Positions 40,603 through 49,210 of a stretch of 64,000 bases of DNA are shown piece after piece (position 1 is the first letter of the stretch; the number at the start of each line of letters is the position of its first letter). Below the pieces are notes generated by a model. That model saw only the letters and a program-made list of their open reading frames with translations, did no database searches and had not been told where the DNA came from. The translations under genes and the position numbers were made by a program. The stretch is from Pseudomonas sp. NFIX28 (GTDB lineage Bacteria > Pseudomonadota > Gammaproteobacteria > Pseudomonadales > Pseudomonadaceae), in assembly GCF_900107395.1 (NCBI RefSeq), contig NZ_FNPW01000013.1:137892-201891 (forward strand). Direction: 5' to 3'.

Positions 40603-41976
40603 ATGCAACCAAGACACGTCATCAACGCTTCGGTCAGCCCCAAAGGCAGCCTGGAGACTTTGTCCCAACGTGAAGTACAACAACTCAGCGAAGCCGGTTC
40701 CGGCAGCATCTATGCCCTGTTCCGCCAGTGCGCCCTGGCCATCCTCAACACTGGCGCCCATGTCGATAACGCCAAGACCATCCTCGACGCCTACCAGGAT
40801 TTCGAAGTCCGTATCCACCAGCAAGACCGTGGCGTGCGCCTGGAACTGCTGAACGCCCCGGCCGACGCCTTCGTCGATGGCGAGATGATCGCCAGCACCC
40901 GGGAAATGCTCTTCAGCGCCCTGCGCGACATCGTCTACACCGAAAGCGAGCTGGCCAGCCAGCGCATCGACCTGGAAAGTTCCCAGGGCATCACCGACTA
41001 CGTTTTCCACCTGTTGCGCAACGCCCGCACCCTGCGCCCGGGCGTGGAGCCGAAGATGGTGGTGTGCTGGGGCGGCCACTCGATCAGCACCGAGGAATAT
41101 CAATACACCAAGAAGGTCGGCCACGAGCTGGGCCTGCGCAAGCTGGACGTCTGCACCGGCTGCGGCCCGGGCGTGATGAAAGGCCCGATGAAGGGCGCGA
41201 CCATTGCCCACGCCAAGCAGCGCATGAGCGGCAGCCGTTACCTGGGCCTCACAGAGCCGGGCATCATTGCCGCCGAGGCGCCGAACCCGATCGTCAACGA
41301 ACTGGTGATCCTGCCGGACATCGAGAAGCGCCTGGAGGCCTTCGTCCGCGTCGGCCACGGCATCATCATCTTCCCGGGCGGCGCCGGTACCGCCGAGGAA
41401 TTCCTCTACCTGCTGGGGATTCTCATGCACCCGGACAACCGCGACCTGCCGTTCCCGGTGATCCTCACCGGGCCGAAAAGCGCCGCGCCGTACCTGGAGC
41501 AACTGCACGCCTTCGTCGGCGCGACCCTGGGCGATGCGGCCCACAGCCTGTACCAGATCATCATCGACGACCCGGCCGAGGTCGCCCGGCAGATGACCGA
41601 GGGGCTAAAGGAGGTCAAGCAGTTCCGCCGCGAACGCAACGACGCCTTCCACTTCAACTGGCTGCTGAAAATCGACGAGGGCTTCCAGCGTCCGTTCGAC
41701 CCGACCCACAGCAACATGTCCAGCTTGCAACTGAAGCAGGGGCTGCCGTCCCACGAACTGGCGGCCAACCTGCGCCGCGCCTTCTCCGGCATCGTCGCCG
41801 GCAACGTCAAGGACAAGGGCATCCGCCTGATCGAGAAGAACGGCCCGTACGAAATCCACGGCGACACCGCGATCATGCAGCCGCTGGACCGCCTGCTCAA
41901 ATCCTTCGTCCAGCAGCACCGGATGAAACTGCCGGGCGGCGCGGCCTATGTGCCGTGCTACCGAGTGGTGAGCTGA
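40603..41976 (+). CDS. ppnN: Pyrimidine/purine nucleotide 5'-monophosphate nucleosidase
   Basis: 457 residues from the ATG at 40603 (SD AAGGA). This is the YgdH/PpnN family, which cleaves nucleoside monophosphates to base and ribose-5-phosphate and is controlled by (p)ppGpp in E. coli. The LOG-family motif is FPGGAGTAEEFLYL, and CTGCGPGVMKGPMKGA is the preceding phosphate-binding loop. The flanking N- and C-terminal extensions of PpnN are present (length as in E. coli, 454). Monocistronic; a GC hairpin follows. Confidence 0.95.
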   Translation: MQPRHVINASVSPKGSLETLSQREVQQLSEAGSGSIYALFRQCALAILNTGAHVDNAKTILDAYQDFEVRIHQQDRGVRLELLNAPADAFVDGEMIASTREMLFSALRDIVYTESELASQRIDLESSQGITDYVFHLLRNARTLRPGVEPKMVVCWGGHSISTEEYQYTKKVGHELGLRKLDVCTGCGPGVMKGPMKGATIAHAKQRMSGSRYLGLTEPGIIAAEAPNPIVNELVILPDIEKRLEAFVRVGHGIIIFPGGAGTAEEFLYLLGILMHPDNRDLPFPVILTGPKSAAPYLEQLHAFVGATLGDAAHSLYQIIIDDPAEVARQMTEGLKEVKQFRRERNDAFHFNWLLKIDEGFQRPFDPTHSNMSSLQLKQGLPSHELAANLRRAFSGIVAGNVKDKGIRLIEKNGPYEIHGDTAIMQPLDRLLKSFVQQHRMKLPGGAAYVPCYRVVS

Positions 41977-41988
41977 CAACCCGCTAAC

Positions 41989-42017
41989 AGCCGCCCCGGT
42001 GCAATGCCGGGGCGGCT
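41989..42017 (+). terminator. GC-rich hairpin after ppnN
   Basis: AGCCGCCCCGG and CCGGGGCGGCT form an 11-bp perfect stem with a seven-base loop, 12 bases after the ppnN stop. No T-run follows, so intrinsic termination would be weak. Confidence 0.5.
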
Positions 42018-42125
42018 GGCGGCTGCGCGCAAGAATCCGGCGCGTCGAGCTGCGGGGAACTCCTGAGCCGTGTCGCGCATCCTAGATTATGTGGTACTTC
42101 CTTTTTGCTGTTGGAGGACGCCCTT

Positions 42126-42446
42126 ATGCGCCGCCTATTACTCGTTTCTTCGTTGTTGCTCTGTCTGCCCGCAGGTTCAGCCATGGCCGGCGGTGTCGAT
42201 GCGGGTGATGTCGCCACCTCGGCGGGGGTTTCCGCCTCGCTGTACTCGACCTTCAAGGACGACAAGAGGGTGATTCCCGCTTATGACGACGCCTCCAGCT
42301 TCGTTGCCAGCGGAGGCGCCATCCGCGGCGTTTACCTGGAATCGGTGCTGCAGAAAATCCGCCAGGAAAACCCAGGCCTCAACGCCAGCGATGAGGAACT
42401 GGCCAGAGCGATCCTCAGTCAACAGGCGCAGCCAGCCGCGCATTGA
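42126..42446 (+). CDS. Exported DUF2388-type protein
   Basis: 106 residues with a signal peptide (MRRLLLVSSLLLCLPAGSAMA, cleavage before GGVDA). The mature part has the phrase DDKRVIPAYDDASSFVASGGAIRGVYLESVLQKIR, which I recognise as the pseudomonad DUF2388 family of small periplasmic proteins with unknown function. SD GGAGG lies 10 bases before the start. Monocistronic. Confidence 0.82.
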   Translation: MRRLLLVSSLLLCLPAGSAMAGGVDAGDVATSAGVSASLYSTFKDDKRVIPAYDDASSFVASGGAIRGVYLESVLQKIRQENPGLNASDEELARAILSQQAQPAAH

Positions 42447-42509
42447 CGGCCTGCGCCATCTCGCGCTCCGCGACTGCAATGTCGCGGAGCCGCACCCGCA
42501 TTTCGCCCC

Positions 42510-43124
42510 TTATTCCACCCCGACCGCCACCGCGGCGCCGGCGCGGCTGAACAGCTCGCGGCCGATGGCCCGGGCCGTGCGCAGATGCAGCGCCGGGTCC
42601 TGGCTTTCCGACTCCAGCAACAGCTTTGACGTCACCACCCGCGCGCCGCAGTAGTCGAAGATCCCGTGATCGATCTGGGTCTTCATCGCCGCCTCGTAGC
42701 CGTGGCGCCCGTAGGTGCCGGCGTCGGCCCCGCCAACGCCAAGCAGGTGCACCGGCAGATGCCCAAGCTTCTTCTCCAGGCTTTGGGCTTCGAGGTTGAA
42801 ATCGAATGCCCAGCCGTTGGCGAATACCCGGTCGATCCACCCCTTGAGCAACGCCGGCATCGACCACCAATACACCGGATAGACCAGCACCAGCGCGTCG
42901 GCGCGGTCGATGCGCGCCTGCTCGGCCAGCACATCGGCCGGCGGCTGCGCCTGGCGACGATGGACCGCGTGGTCGGCGGCGTTGAAGCGTGGGTCGAACG
43001 CCTCGGCGAACAGATCGGCGATCTCGAACGAGTGCGACGGCCCCAGACCCTCGGCGACCTGGGCCGCCAAGCTGTGGCTGAGCGAGTGGGCATCATGGTG
43101 GGCGACGACGATAAGCGCATGCAT
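42510..43124 (-). CDS. NAD(P)H-dependent flavin oxidoreductase (flavodoxin-like quinone reductase)
   Basis: 204 residues from the ATG at 43124 (SD GGAG). Flavodoxin_2 fold: MHALIVVAHHDAHSLSHSLA binds FMN/FAD phosphate, LVYPVYWWSMPALLKGWIDRVFANGWAF is the family signature. Such enzymes reduce quinones or related electrophiles by two electrons in the cytoplasm. It is divergent from a TetR gene, with an AT-rich interval containing direct repeats and a palindrome, so it is probably the TetR target together with the MFS pump further on. Confidence 0.9.
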   Translation of the reverse strand: MHALIVVAHHDAHSLSHSLAAQVAEGLGPSHSFEIADLFAEAFDPRFNAADHAVHRRQAQPPADVLAEQARIDRADALVLVYPVYWWSMPALLKGWIDRVFANGWAFDFNLEAQSLEKKLGHLPVHLLGVGGADAGTYGRHGYEAAMKTQIDHGIFDYCGARVVTSKLLLESESQDPALHLRTARAIGRELFSRAGAAVAVGVE

Positions 43125-43180
43125 GGCGAAGGCTCCTGCAAGAAGGCAAATGGATTGAGGGCGGCAACCGGGGCCGATAT

Positions 43181-43218
43181 ACTTTTGGTAAGTTACGAAT
43201 CGTAAGTTACTTTTGGTA
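43181..43218. promoter_or_regulatory. Operator candidate between the quinone reductase and tetR-family genes
   Basis: TTACGAATCGTAA (43193-43205) is a perfect 13-bp palindrome, and ACTTTTGGTA occurs as a direct repeat on both sides (43181-43190, 43209-43218). It lies in the only AT-rich part of the divergent gap, eight bases before the TetR start at 43226. Probable TetR autoregulatory site. Confidence 0.65.
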
Positions 43219-43225
43219 TATAAGC

Positions 43226-43852
43226 ATGTCAAGCACCCCCTCCGAGGCTTCACCACCCCGTCGCCGCCTGTCCCGCGAAGAGCGCCTGCACCAGTTGCTG
43301 GAAGTCGCCTGGCACTTGATCGGCGCGGAAGGCACCGAAGCCCTGACCCTCGGCCGGCTCGCCGAACAGGCCGGGGTGACCAAGCCGGTGGTCTATGACC
43401 ATTTCGTCACCCGCGCGGGGCTGCTGGCGGCGTTGTACCAGGACTTCGATGCACGGCAGACGCGGCTGATGGACGCCGCCCTGGACAGCAGCGAAGCGAC
43501 CCTGGCCAGCCGCGCGGCGGTTATCGCCGGCTCTTATGTCGACTGCGTGCTGACTCAGGGCCGGGAGATTCCCGGGGTGATCGCCGCGCTGGCCAGCTCG
43601 CCGGAACTGGCGCGGATCAAGGAGGAATACGAAGGGATCTTCCTGGAAAAATGCCGCAGCGCCCTCGCCCCTTTCGCCGCCCCGGGAGAGATCGCCGCGG
43701 CCGGCCTGCGGGCGATGCTGGGGGCGGCCGAGGCCTTGTCCCATGCGGCGGCCACCGGTGAAGTCAGCCGCGAGCAGGCCCGCGACGAGCTGTTCGAGAC
43801 CATAGTCGCCATGGTCGAGCGCAGTGCGCGACGGGGCGCCGGCACGGCCTAA
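43226..43852 (+). CDS. TetR-family transcriptional regulator
   Basis: 208 residues. The N-terminal HTH is EALTLGRLAEQAGVTKPVVYDHF, near residues 37-60, the canonical TetR pattern. The C-terminal ligand domain (TetR_C type) has no recognisable specificity. It is divergent from the flavin quinone reductase and convergent by four bases with an MFS efflux gene, an arrangement common for drug or oxidant-responsive repressors. A palindrome directly upstream is the likely operator. Confidence 0.92.
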   Translation: MSSTPSEASPPRRRLSREERLHQLLEVAWHLIGAEGTEALTLGRLAEQAGVTKPVVYDHFVTRAGLLAALYQDFDARQTRLMDAALDSSEATLASRAAVIAGSYVDCVLTQGREIPGVIAALASSPELARIKEEYEGIFLEKCRSALAPFAAPGEIAAAGLRAMLGAAEALSHAAATGEVSREQARDELFETIVAMVERSARRGAGTA

Positions 43853-45084
43853 GCCGCGTCGATTTGCCCGGGCACGGCGCGGCTCAACGACCCCACCCAC
43901 CAGGTGACCAGGGCGCACAGGGCCATGACGCCACAGGTCGCGATAAACACCGTGCGCATGCCGAAATGGCCGCCGACAAAGCCCCCGGCCAGAGGGCCGA
44001 GCACCTGCCCGACGTACTGGCTGGACGTCGAATAGCCGAGCATCCGCCCGGCCATGTTCTCCGGCACCGAATGCCGGATGATGCTGGAAATGCACGGCAA
44101 CAGCCCGCCCAGCGCCAGGCCCATGAGAAAGCGCAGCACCACCAGCTGCCAGGGCGCGCTGACCAGCGCCTGGGGAATCAGCAGCAACGCCGCCGCGGCC
44201 AGGCAGACGGTCAGCACCCGCCAGTGGCCGACGCGATCGGCCAGCTTACCCAGTTGCGAGGCGGAAATGATGCTGCCCAGGGCCGCGGCGGACATCACCA
44301 CGCCCGCCATCAGCGTGACGTTCTGCGCCCGCAGCTCCTGGAGGTACACCGTGATGATCGGCTCGATCGACATGCTCGAGAACATCAGCAGGCAGGCCAC
44401 CGCGAACATGCTCAGCAGCGGTTTGCTGTCCGTCACGCTGGCCCAGGAATATTCCTGCGGCTGGTCTTTTCCTCGCGCCTGGCGCGGTGCACGCGGGGCC
44501 TCTTTCAGCAGGAAGGTGGTGGCCAGGAAGGTTACGAATATCACTGCCCCGGCGATGAAGAAGGTGTTGCGGATGCCGATCAGCGGCGGCAGCAGGCCAC
44601 CGATCAAAGGCCCGGCCAGGCTGCCGGCCATGATCCCCGAAGACAGCACGCCCAGGGCCCAGCCGGAGCGCGCCTTGGGGGTCTGCGTGGCAACCAGGAT
44701 GGTCGCCCCCGAGGCGTAGCCGCCAAGCAGGCCGGCCAGCAGGCGCAACAGCACCAGTTGCCAGATGTTCTCCGCCAGGCCGATCAGCGACATGGCCACG
44801 GCCATGCCAAGGCTGGCGCGAATCAGCATCAGCTTGCGCCCGTAGCGGTCGCCCAGGCGGCCCCACAAGGGTGCGGTGATTGCTGCCGACAAGAAGGTCG
44901 CGCCAAACGCCACGCCGGACCACTGGACGATCGCCGCCGGGTCGCTGACGCCCAGTTGCTCGACGTACAACGGCAGGAACGGCAACAGCAGGGTCATCGC
45001 GACAATCGTGGTGAATGCCCCCAGGGCGCATACCGCGAGGTTGCGCTGCCAGTAGCGTTCGGCGGGTGACGGTGGGGTGGCCAT
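43849..45084 (-). CDS. MFS efflux transporter (DHA1, MdtG/TetA-like)
   Basis: 411 residues, 12 membrane segments. Loop 2-3 motif is GRLGDRYGRKLMLI, and motif C, typical of drug:H+ antiporters, appears as GIMAGSLAGPLIGG in helix 5. The second-half signature is LGKLADRVGHWR. Inner-membrane exporter of unknown drug or metabolite. Its upstream 145 bases include a 7-bp inverted repeat at 45164-45182 (GGATTCC / GGAATCC) and an AT-rich promoter-like stretch. It ends in overlap with the TetR gene. Confidence 0.92.
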   Translation of the reverse strand: MATPPSPAERYWQRNLAVCALGAFTTIVAMTLLLPFLPLYVEQLGVSDPAAIVQWSGVAFGATFLSAAITAPLWGRLGDRYGRKLMLIRASLGMAVAMSLIGLAENIWQLVLLRLLAGLLGGYASGATILVATQTPKARSGWALGVLSSGIMAGSLAGPLIGGLLPPLIGIRNTFFIAGAVIFVTFLATTFLLKEAPRAPRQARGKDQPQEYSWASVTDSKPLLSMFAVACLLMFSSMSIEPIITVYLQELRAQNVTLMAGVVMSAAALGSIISASQLGKLADRVGHWRVLTVCLAAAALLLIPQALVSAPWQLVVLRFLMGLALGGLLPCISSIIRHSVPENMAGRMLGYSTSSQYVGQVLGPLAGGFVGGHFGMRTVFIATCGVMALCALVTWWVGSLSRAVPGQIDAA

Positions 45085-45229
45085 GAGGGCGCTCCATCGG
45101 GCTGGGACGGGGCCACGCTACAGGCTCGACTTCGATAAATAAAATTCATGTTTTTTATGCAGTGGATTCCCTTCAGGAATCCATGCTGCCTTTGCCGCCC
45201 GGCCTGCCGCAGTCGCGAAGGCGATGGGT

Positions 45230-46207
45230 TCAGTCGCGTTTCCAACGTTTGCGCGCATGCAGGTACGCCGCGAGGTCGCCGTAACCCAGCTGACTCGCCA
45301 TCTGGGCCCGGCTCTCGCCGAGAAACTCCAGCTGCTGCTCCAGCTCGGCGCGCACCTGATCGAGCAACTGGCGAAAGGTCATGCCCTGCTCTTCCAGGCG
45401 TCGGCGCAGGGTGCGCGGGCTCTGGTACAACGCCTCGGCCTGATTCTCCAGGCTGGGCACCACGCCGCGCGCCAGGCTATCGCGCATGCTGGCCGCGACC
45501 TTGCCGGTCCAGCCGCTGAGCTGCAGGCGCTGCGCGACCCGGCGGTCCAGCTCGCTGCGCAACAACTGCGCCATGCCGGCGTGACGGGTCAGCAAGGGCA
45601 AACGCAAGGTGGCCTGGTCGTAGTACAGGCAGTTGCGCGAGCAATCGAACTCCAGGTGGTCGCCGAACCATTGGCGGTATTGCGCGTGATACGCCGGCCG
45701 CGGATGGCTGAAGCAGGCGCGCACCGGCTGCAATGGCTGACCGGTGCTGTGGCGCAGCTGGGTCAGGGCCATGACGCAGTAATGCTCGACCACATAGCGG
45801 GTCAGCCCGGCGGGAGCGTCGAGACGCAATTCGACGCCGAGCAGCTCGCCATCGTCGACCAGCCTGAGGCTGTCCATGTCCGAGGCCAGGGCGGCGTAGT
45901 CGGCCCAGCACTGCATGGCGCCGCGCACATCCGGGCAATACATGCAGATATAGGCCAGCACATGCAGGTCCTGCGGGGTGAATTCAGCGAACAGGTGCAG
46001 GCCGATGGCCGGGTCGCGCTCTGCCGCCAGCCGCCACAGTTGTTCGAGTTCCAGCAGGTTGTAATCCTGGCGATCGCCACGGGTCTGCTTGTGCAGCAGC
46101 CGTTCCAGCACCCGGCCGAGCTGACCGCGGTGAAAACGGCGCAGCGGTTGATTGGCCTCTTCGCCAGTGTTTTTGTCCAGTTCGCGCATAGGGTCCTTGC
46201 GGCTCAT
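45230..46207 (-). CDS. AraC-family regulator with shortened C-terminus
   Basis: 325 residues. The N-terminal 210 residues resemble the Arabinose_bd-type domain of OruR/ArgR-like AraC proteins. The C-terminal HTH domain is present (QAEALYQSPRTLRRRLEEQGMTF; ASQLGYGDLAAYLHARKRWKRD) but the protein stops directly after KRW, where family members usually continue with TG-x-SP-x-x-YR. The second helix-turn-helix also has YLHARKRW in place of the usual F-x-RAFKRW. Divergent from a fatty acid hydroxylase gene 51 bases away, its likely target. Function of the shortened form is uncertain. Confidence 0.85.
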   Translation of the reverse strand: MSRKDPMRELDKNTGEEANQPLRRFHRGQLGRVLERLLHKQTRGDRQDYNLLELEQLWRLAAERDPAIGLHLFAEFTPQDLHVLAYICMYCPDVRGAMQCWADYAALASDMDSLRLVDDGELLGVELRLDAPAGLTRYVVEHYCVMALTQLRHSTGQPLQPVRACFSHPRPAYHAQYRQWFGDHLEFDCSRNCLYYDQATLRLPLLTRHAGMAQLLRSELDRRVAQRLQLSGWTGKVAASMRDSLARGVVPSLENQAEALYQSPRTLRRRLEEQGMTFRQLLDQVRAELEQQLEFLGESRAQMASQLGYGDLAAYLHARKRWKRD

Positions 46208-46258
46208 GGTTTCTTATTGTTCGGGCAATGCCCATGTCGGGCCTGACTCGAGATTGCC

Positions 46259-47113
46259 ATGAATACAACAATGCTCGCCAACAATCCAATACCGGTCGTG
46301 GCCGGAATTTTCCTCGGTTTCATCCTCCTTGAAATCGCCTGTGCCTGCTTTCGCCAACCCAAGGGCCAGCGCCGCGACGTGCTGATCGAAGTGATAGGTT
46401 CATCGCTGTTGCTGGGCCTGACCTTCCCCGTGGTGATGCTCCTCAGCAGCCTGCTGCTCGACACCCTGGCGCCGTCGCTGAAAAACAGCCTCAGCGGCCT
46501 GCACTGGGTGGCGGGCGCGGCGTTGTTCCTGCTGCTCGACGACCTGACCCAATACTGGTGGCATCGCCTCACCCATCGCCTGCCGTTCCTCTACGCCCTG
46601 CACCGCGCGCACCATTCGGCGCCGTACATGAGCATCCGCATCGTCTACCGCAACAACAGCTTCTATTACCTGCTGATGCCGGGCATCTGGCTTTCCGGCG
46701 TGCTCATCTACATGGGCCTGGCGCCGGTCTACTACGGCTACCTGATCGTCAAGATGCTGGTGATCTTCGGCGCCCACAGCAGCGTCGCCTGGGACGACAA
46801 GCTCTACCGCATCGCGCCCCTGCGGCCCTTGATGTGGCTGCTGGAACGGACCATCTCGACCCCCGCCACGCACTCTGCGCACCATGGCCTGAACGCCAAG
46901 GACGGGGTGACCCACTACAAGGGCAATTTCGGCAACCTGCTGTTTTTCTGGGACGTGCTGTTCGGCACCGCGAAAATCACCCGCCGCCGCCCAGACAGCT
47001 ATGGCATCGAGGATCTGCGCCCCATCAGCTGGCAGCAGGAATTGTTCTGGCCGCTGGTGCGTTCACCTAAGCCCGCACCCCGCCCTGAAGCCAAGCAGGA
47101 GGTCGCGCAATGA
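46259..47113 (+). CDS. Sterol desaturase/fatty acid hydroxylase family membrane protein
   Basis: 284 residues with about four membrane segments. The eight-histidine di-iron pattern is clear: WHRLTH, HRAHHS and HSAHHG. Such enzymes hydroxylate or desaturate lipids in the membrane using electrons from a reductase. Its stop codon overlaps the start of an NADPH-dependent FMN reductase gene by four bases (ATGA), which could supply electrons, and an AraC gene is divergent. The lipid substrate is unknown. Confidence 0.92.
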   Translation: MNTTMLANNPIPVVAGIFLGFILLEIACACFRQPKGQRRDVLIEVIGSSLLLGLTFPVVMLLSSLLLDTLAPSLKNSLSGLHWVAGAALFLLLDDLTQYWWHRLTHRLPFLYALHRAHHSAPYMSIRIVYRNNSFYYLLMPGIWLSGVLIYMGLAPVYYGYLIVKMLVIFGAHSSVAWDDKLYRIAPLRPLMWLLERTISTPATHSAHHGLNAKDGVTHYKGNFGNLLFFWDVLFGTAKITRRRPDSYGIEDLRPISWQQELFWPLVRSPKPAPRPEAKQEVAQ

Positions 47114-47706
47114 GCCTGCACATCGCGCTGATCGCCGGCTCCAGCCAAGTCGACAGCCAGTCGGCCAAAGTCGCCGATTACCTGGGCCAACGCCTGCGGC
47201 AGTTGGAGCTCTGTGAACAGGTGACGCTGCTCGATCTCGGGCGCTCGCCCTTGCCGCTGTGGCCGGGCCCCGACTCGCGCGACGCCTGGGGCCCGTACTC
47301 GGCCACCCTGCGCGATGCCGACGCGCTGGTGGTGGTGACCCCGGAGTGGAACGGCATGGCCTGCCCCGCCATCAAGAATCTGTTCGTCTACGCCAGCCAC
47401 AAGGAACTGGCGCACAAGCCGGCGCTGCTGGTCGGGGTCTCGGCCGGCCTGGGCGGTGCCTACCCGCTCGCCGAACTGCGCGCCTCCAGCTACAAGAACT
47501 GCCGCATCTGCTACCTGCCGGAACAGTTGATCGTTCGCCAGGTGGAGGGCGCCTTCAACGCCCATGGCGAACCCACCGCCGAAGAGCGTCGCCTGCGCGC
47601 TCGCGCCGACTGGACCCTGCAGGTGCTGGCCGAATACGCCGGGGCGATGCGGCCGCTTCGCGCGCGTATCGATATCCAGGCCGTGCCCTTCGCCAACGGG
47701 ATGTAG
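47110..47706 (+). CDS. NADPH-dependent FMN reductase family protein
   Basis: 198 residues. Flavodoxin-like fold: IALIAGSSQVDSQSAKVADYL at the N-terminus binds the FMN phosphate and VVVTPEWNGMACPAIKNLF is the family signature (usually TPEYNGS). It overlaps the fatty acid hydroxylase gene by four bases and is probably translated with it. It may reduce flavin or quinone, or feed electrons to the hydroxylase; the latter is inferred only from the coupling. Confidence 0.9.
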   Translation: MSLHIALIAGSSQVDSQSAKVADYLGQRLRQLELCEQVTLLDLGRSPLPLWPGPDSRDAWGPYSATLRDADALVVVTPEWNGMACPAIKNLFVYASHKELAHKPALLVGVSAGLGGAYPLAELRASSYKNCRICYLPEQLIVRQVEGAFNAHGEPTAEERRLRARADWTLQVLAEYAGAMRPLRARIDIQAVPFANGM

Positions 47707-47736
47707 CGCCCGCCCCAGCCGTTAGTCGTTCAACGC

Positions 47737-47770
47737 ACCGGGGTTCAAGGCACACGCCTTGCGCCCCGGT
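47737..47770 (+). terminator. Hairpin after the hydroxylase-reductase operon
   Basis: ACCGGGG and CCCCGGT enclose an inner AAGGC/GCCTT stem, 30 bases after the stop codon. No T-run follows, so it may act with Rho or as an mRNA end-stabiliser. Confidence 0.5.
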
Positions 47771-47974
47771 CCCGCCAAACAGTGGCTACAGTCTCAGGCA
47801 GCCGTCATCGGCTTCGGCGCCACGAAGCACGCCGCAAGCCCATGACCAGGACGGGCCGCGGTGAACCTTATCGCCGCCGGCCCGGTCGATAGATCACGCT
47901 GGCCAGGTTTGGCAATGCCCCCGCATCCTCCTATGGGGCGTCGCACGGCTGGCTTCACTTCCTGGAGAACGCCC

Positions 47975-48694
47975 GTGATAACGACCCGACAGATCGCCAG
48001 TCTCAAAGCCTGGGGCGCCCATGGTTTCACCGCCACGGGGGTGGTCACGGCCTTTCTCGCGACCCTGGCGCTGTTCGACAACCAGCCCAAGGCCTGCCTG
48101 CTGTGGCTGGGCGTGGCGCTGATCGTCGATGGGGTCGACGGCTCGCTGGCGCGCAAGGTCAATGTGCGGTCGGTGCTGCCGCATTTCGACGGCTCGGTGT
48201 TGGACCTGGTGATCGACTACCTGACGTATGTGTTCATCCCGGCGCTGTTCATCTACCGCTACATCCCGCTGCCCGACTACAGCGCGCTGCTGGCGACCTC
48301 GGTGATCCTGGTGTCGTCGCTGTTCTGCTTCTGCAACGTCAACATGAAGAGCAAGGACAACTACTTCGTCGGTTTTCCCGCCGCCTGGAACGTGGTGGCG
48401 CTGGCGCTGTACATCATTGCCCCGCCTCCCTGGCTGAGCCTGTCGAGCATCGTGGTCCTGGCGCTGTTGACCCTGACCCGGATGAAATTCCTGCATCCCT
48501 TTCGTGTGCGCCGCTTCATGCCGGTGAACATCGCGGTGACCGCCATCTGGTTGCTGTGCAGCCTGTCGCTGGTGATCAACCATCCCTACAATGGCCGCTG
48601 GGTGATGGGTCTGTGGCTGGCGATGTCAGCGTACTTTCTCGGCATCTGCATCTGGCGCACCGCCCTGGGCTGGTTCGACCGCGCGCGAATCTGA
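47975..48694 (+). CDS. pcs: Phosphatidylcholine synthase
   Basis: 239 residues starting with GTG at 47975 (SD TGGAG); the P. aeruginosa enzyme has nearly the same length. Condenses CDP-diacylglycerol with choline to phosphatidylcholine and CMP in the inner membrane. The CDP-alcohol phosphotransferase motif DG-x2-AR-x8-G-x3-D-x3-D is complete in DGVDGSLARK and HFDGSVLDLVIDYL. Six to eight hydrophobic segments. Upstream ATGs give a longer reading frame but lack an SD and do not match the family. Confidence 0.95.
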   Translation: MITTRQIASLKAWGAHGFTATGVVTAFLATLALFDNQPKACLLWLGVALIVDGVDGSLARKVNVRSVLPHFDGSVLDLVIDYLTYVFIPALFIYRYIPLPDYSALLATSVILVSSLFCFCNVNMKSKDNYFVGFPAAWNVVALALYIIAPPPWLSLSSIVVLALLTLTRMKFLHPFRVRRFMPVNIAVTAIWLLCSLSLVINHPYNGRWVMGLWLAMSAYFLGICIWRTALGWFDRARI

Positions 48695-48729
48695 ACCCTG
48701 CCATACCCCTGACTGCAACGAGACTCGAC

Positions 48730-49095
48730 ATGCTCTACCGCTTTGCCGCTGACGGCCTGGTCTCCCTGCACCTGGCCTTTATCCTGTTCGTACTTTTCGG
48801 CGGCCTGCTGGTGCTCCGCTGGCCACGCCTGGCCTGGTTGCACCTGCCGGCCGCGACCTGGGGCGTGGCGGTCGAGGTGTTCCACCTGCCCTGCCCGCTG
48901 ACCGACTGGGAAAACCGCATGCGCCACGGCGCCGGCCAGCAAGGGTATGGCGGCGGTTTCATCGAGCATTACCTGATCCCGCTGATCTACCCGGCCGGGC
49001 TGACGCCGCAAATCCAGCTGGGCCTGGGCGCGCTGGTGCTGCTGATCAATGTGCTGGTCTACGGACGGCTATTGTGGCGACGCCGGCGATCCTGA
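48730..49095 (+). CDS. DUF2784-type small membrane protein
   Basis: 121 residues with three hydrophobic segments (LVSLHLAFILFVLFGGLLVL, a Trp-rich middle, LGLGALVLLINVLVYGRLLW). The family hallmark is present: CPLTDWENRMRHGAGQQGY with EHYLIPLIYP. Function of the family is unknown. It follows pcs by 35 bases on the same strand and may be co-transcribed. Confidence 0.85.
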   Translation: MLYRFAADGLVSLHLAFILFVLFGGLLVLRWPRLAWLHLPAATWGVAVEVFHLPCPLTDWENRMRHGAGQQGYGGGFIEHYLIPLIYPAGLTPQIQLGLGALVLLINVLVYGRLLWRRRRS

Positions 49096-49210
49096 AAAAA
49101 TCCGCGGTGTGGCGGTCGATTCCCGCGCCACGCCCGGCCCCGGCTGTGTATATTTCCAGGCAACCCCGTGGGCAACGGCGATCCGCGATCGCTTCGAGTG
49201 GAGTCCATAG

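Noticed and set aside
45164..45182. Rho-independent terminator downstream of the AraC gene
   Set aside because: A 7-bp inverted repeat is present but no T-run follows in the direction of transcription; more likely part of the MFS gene's control region.
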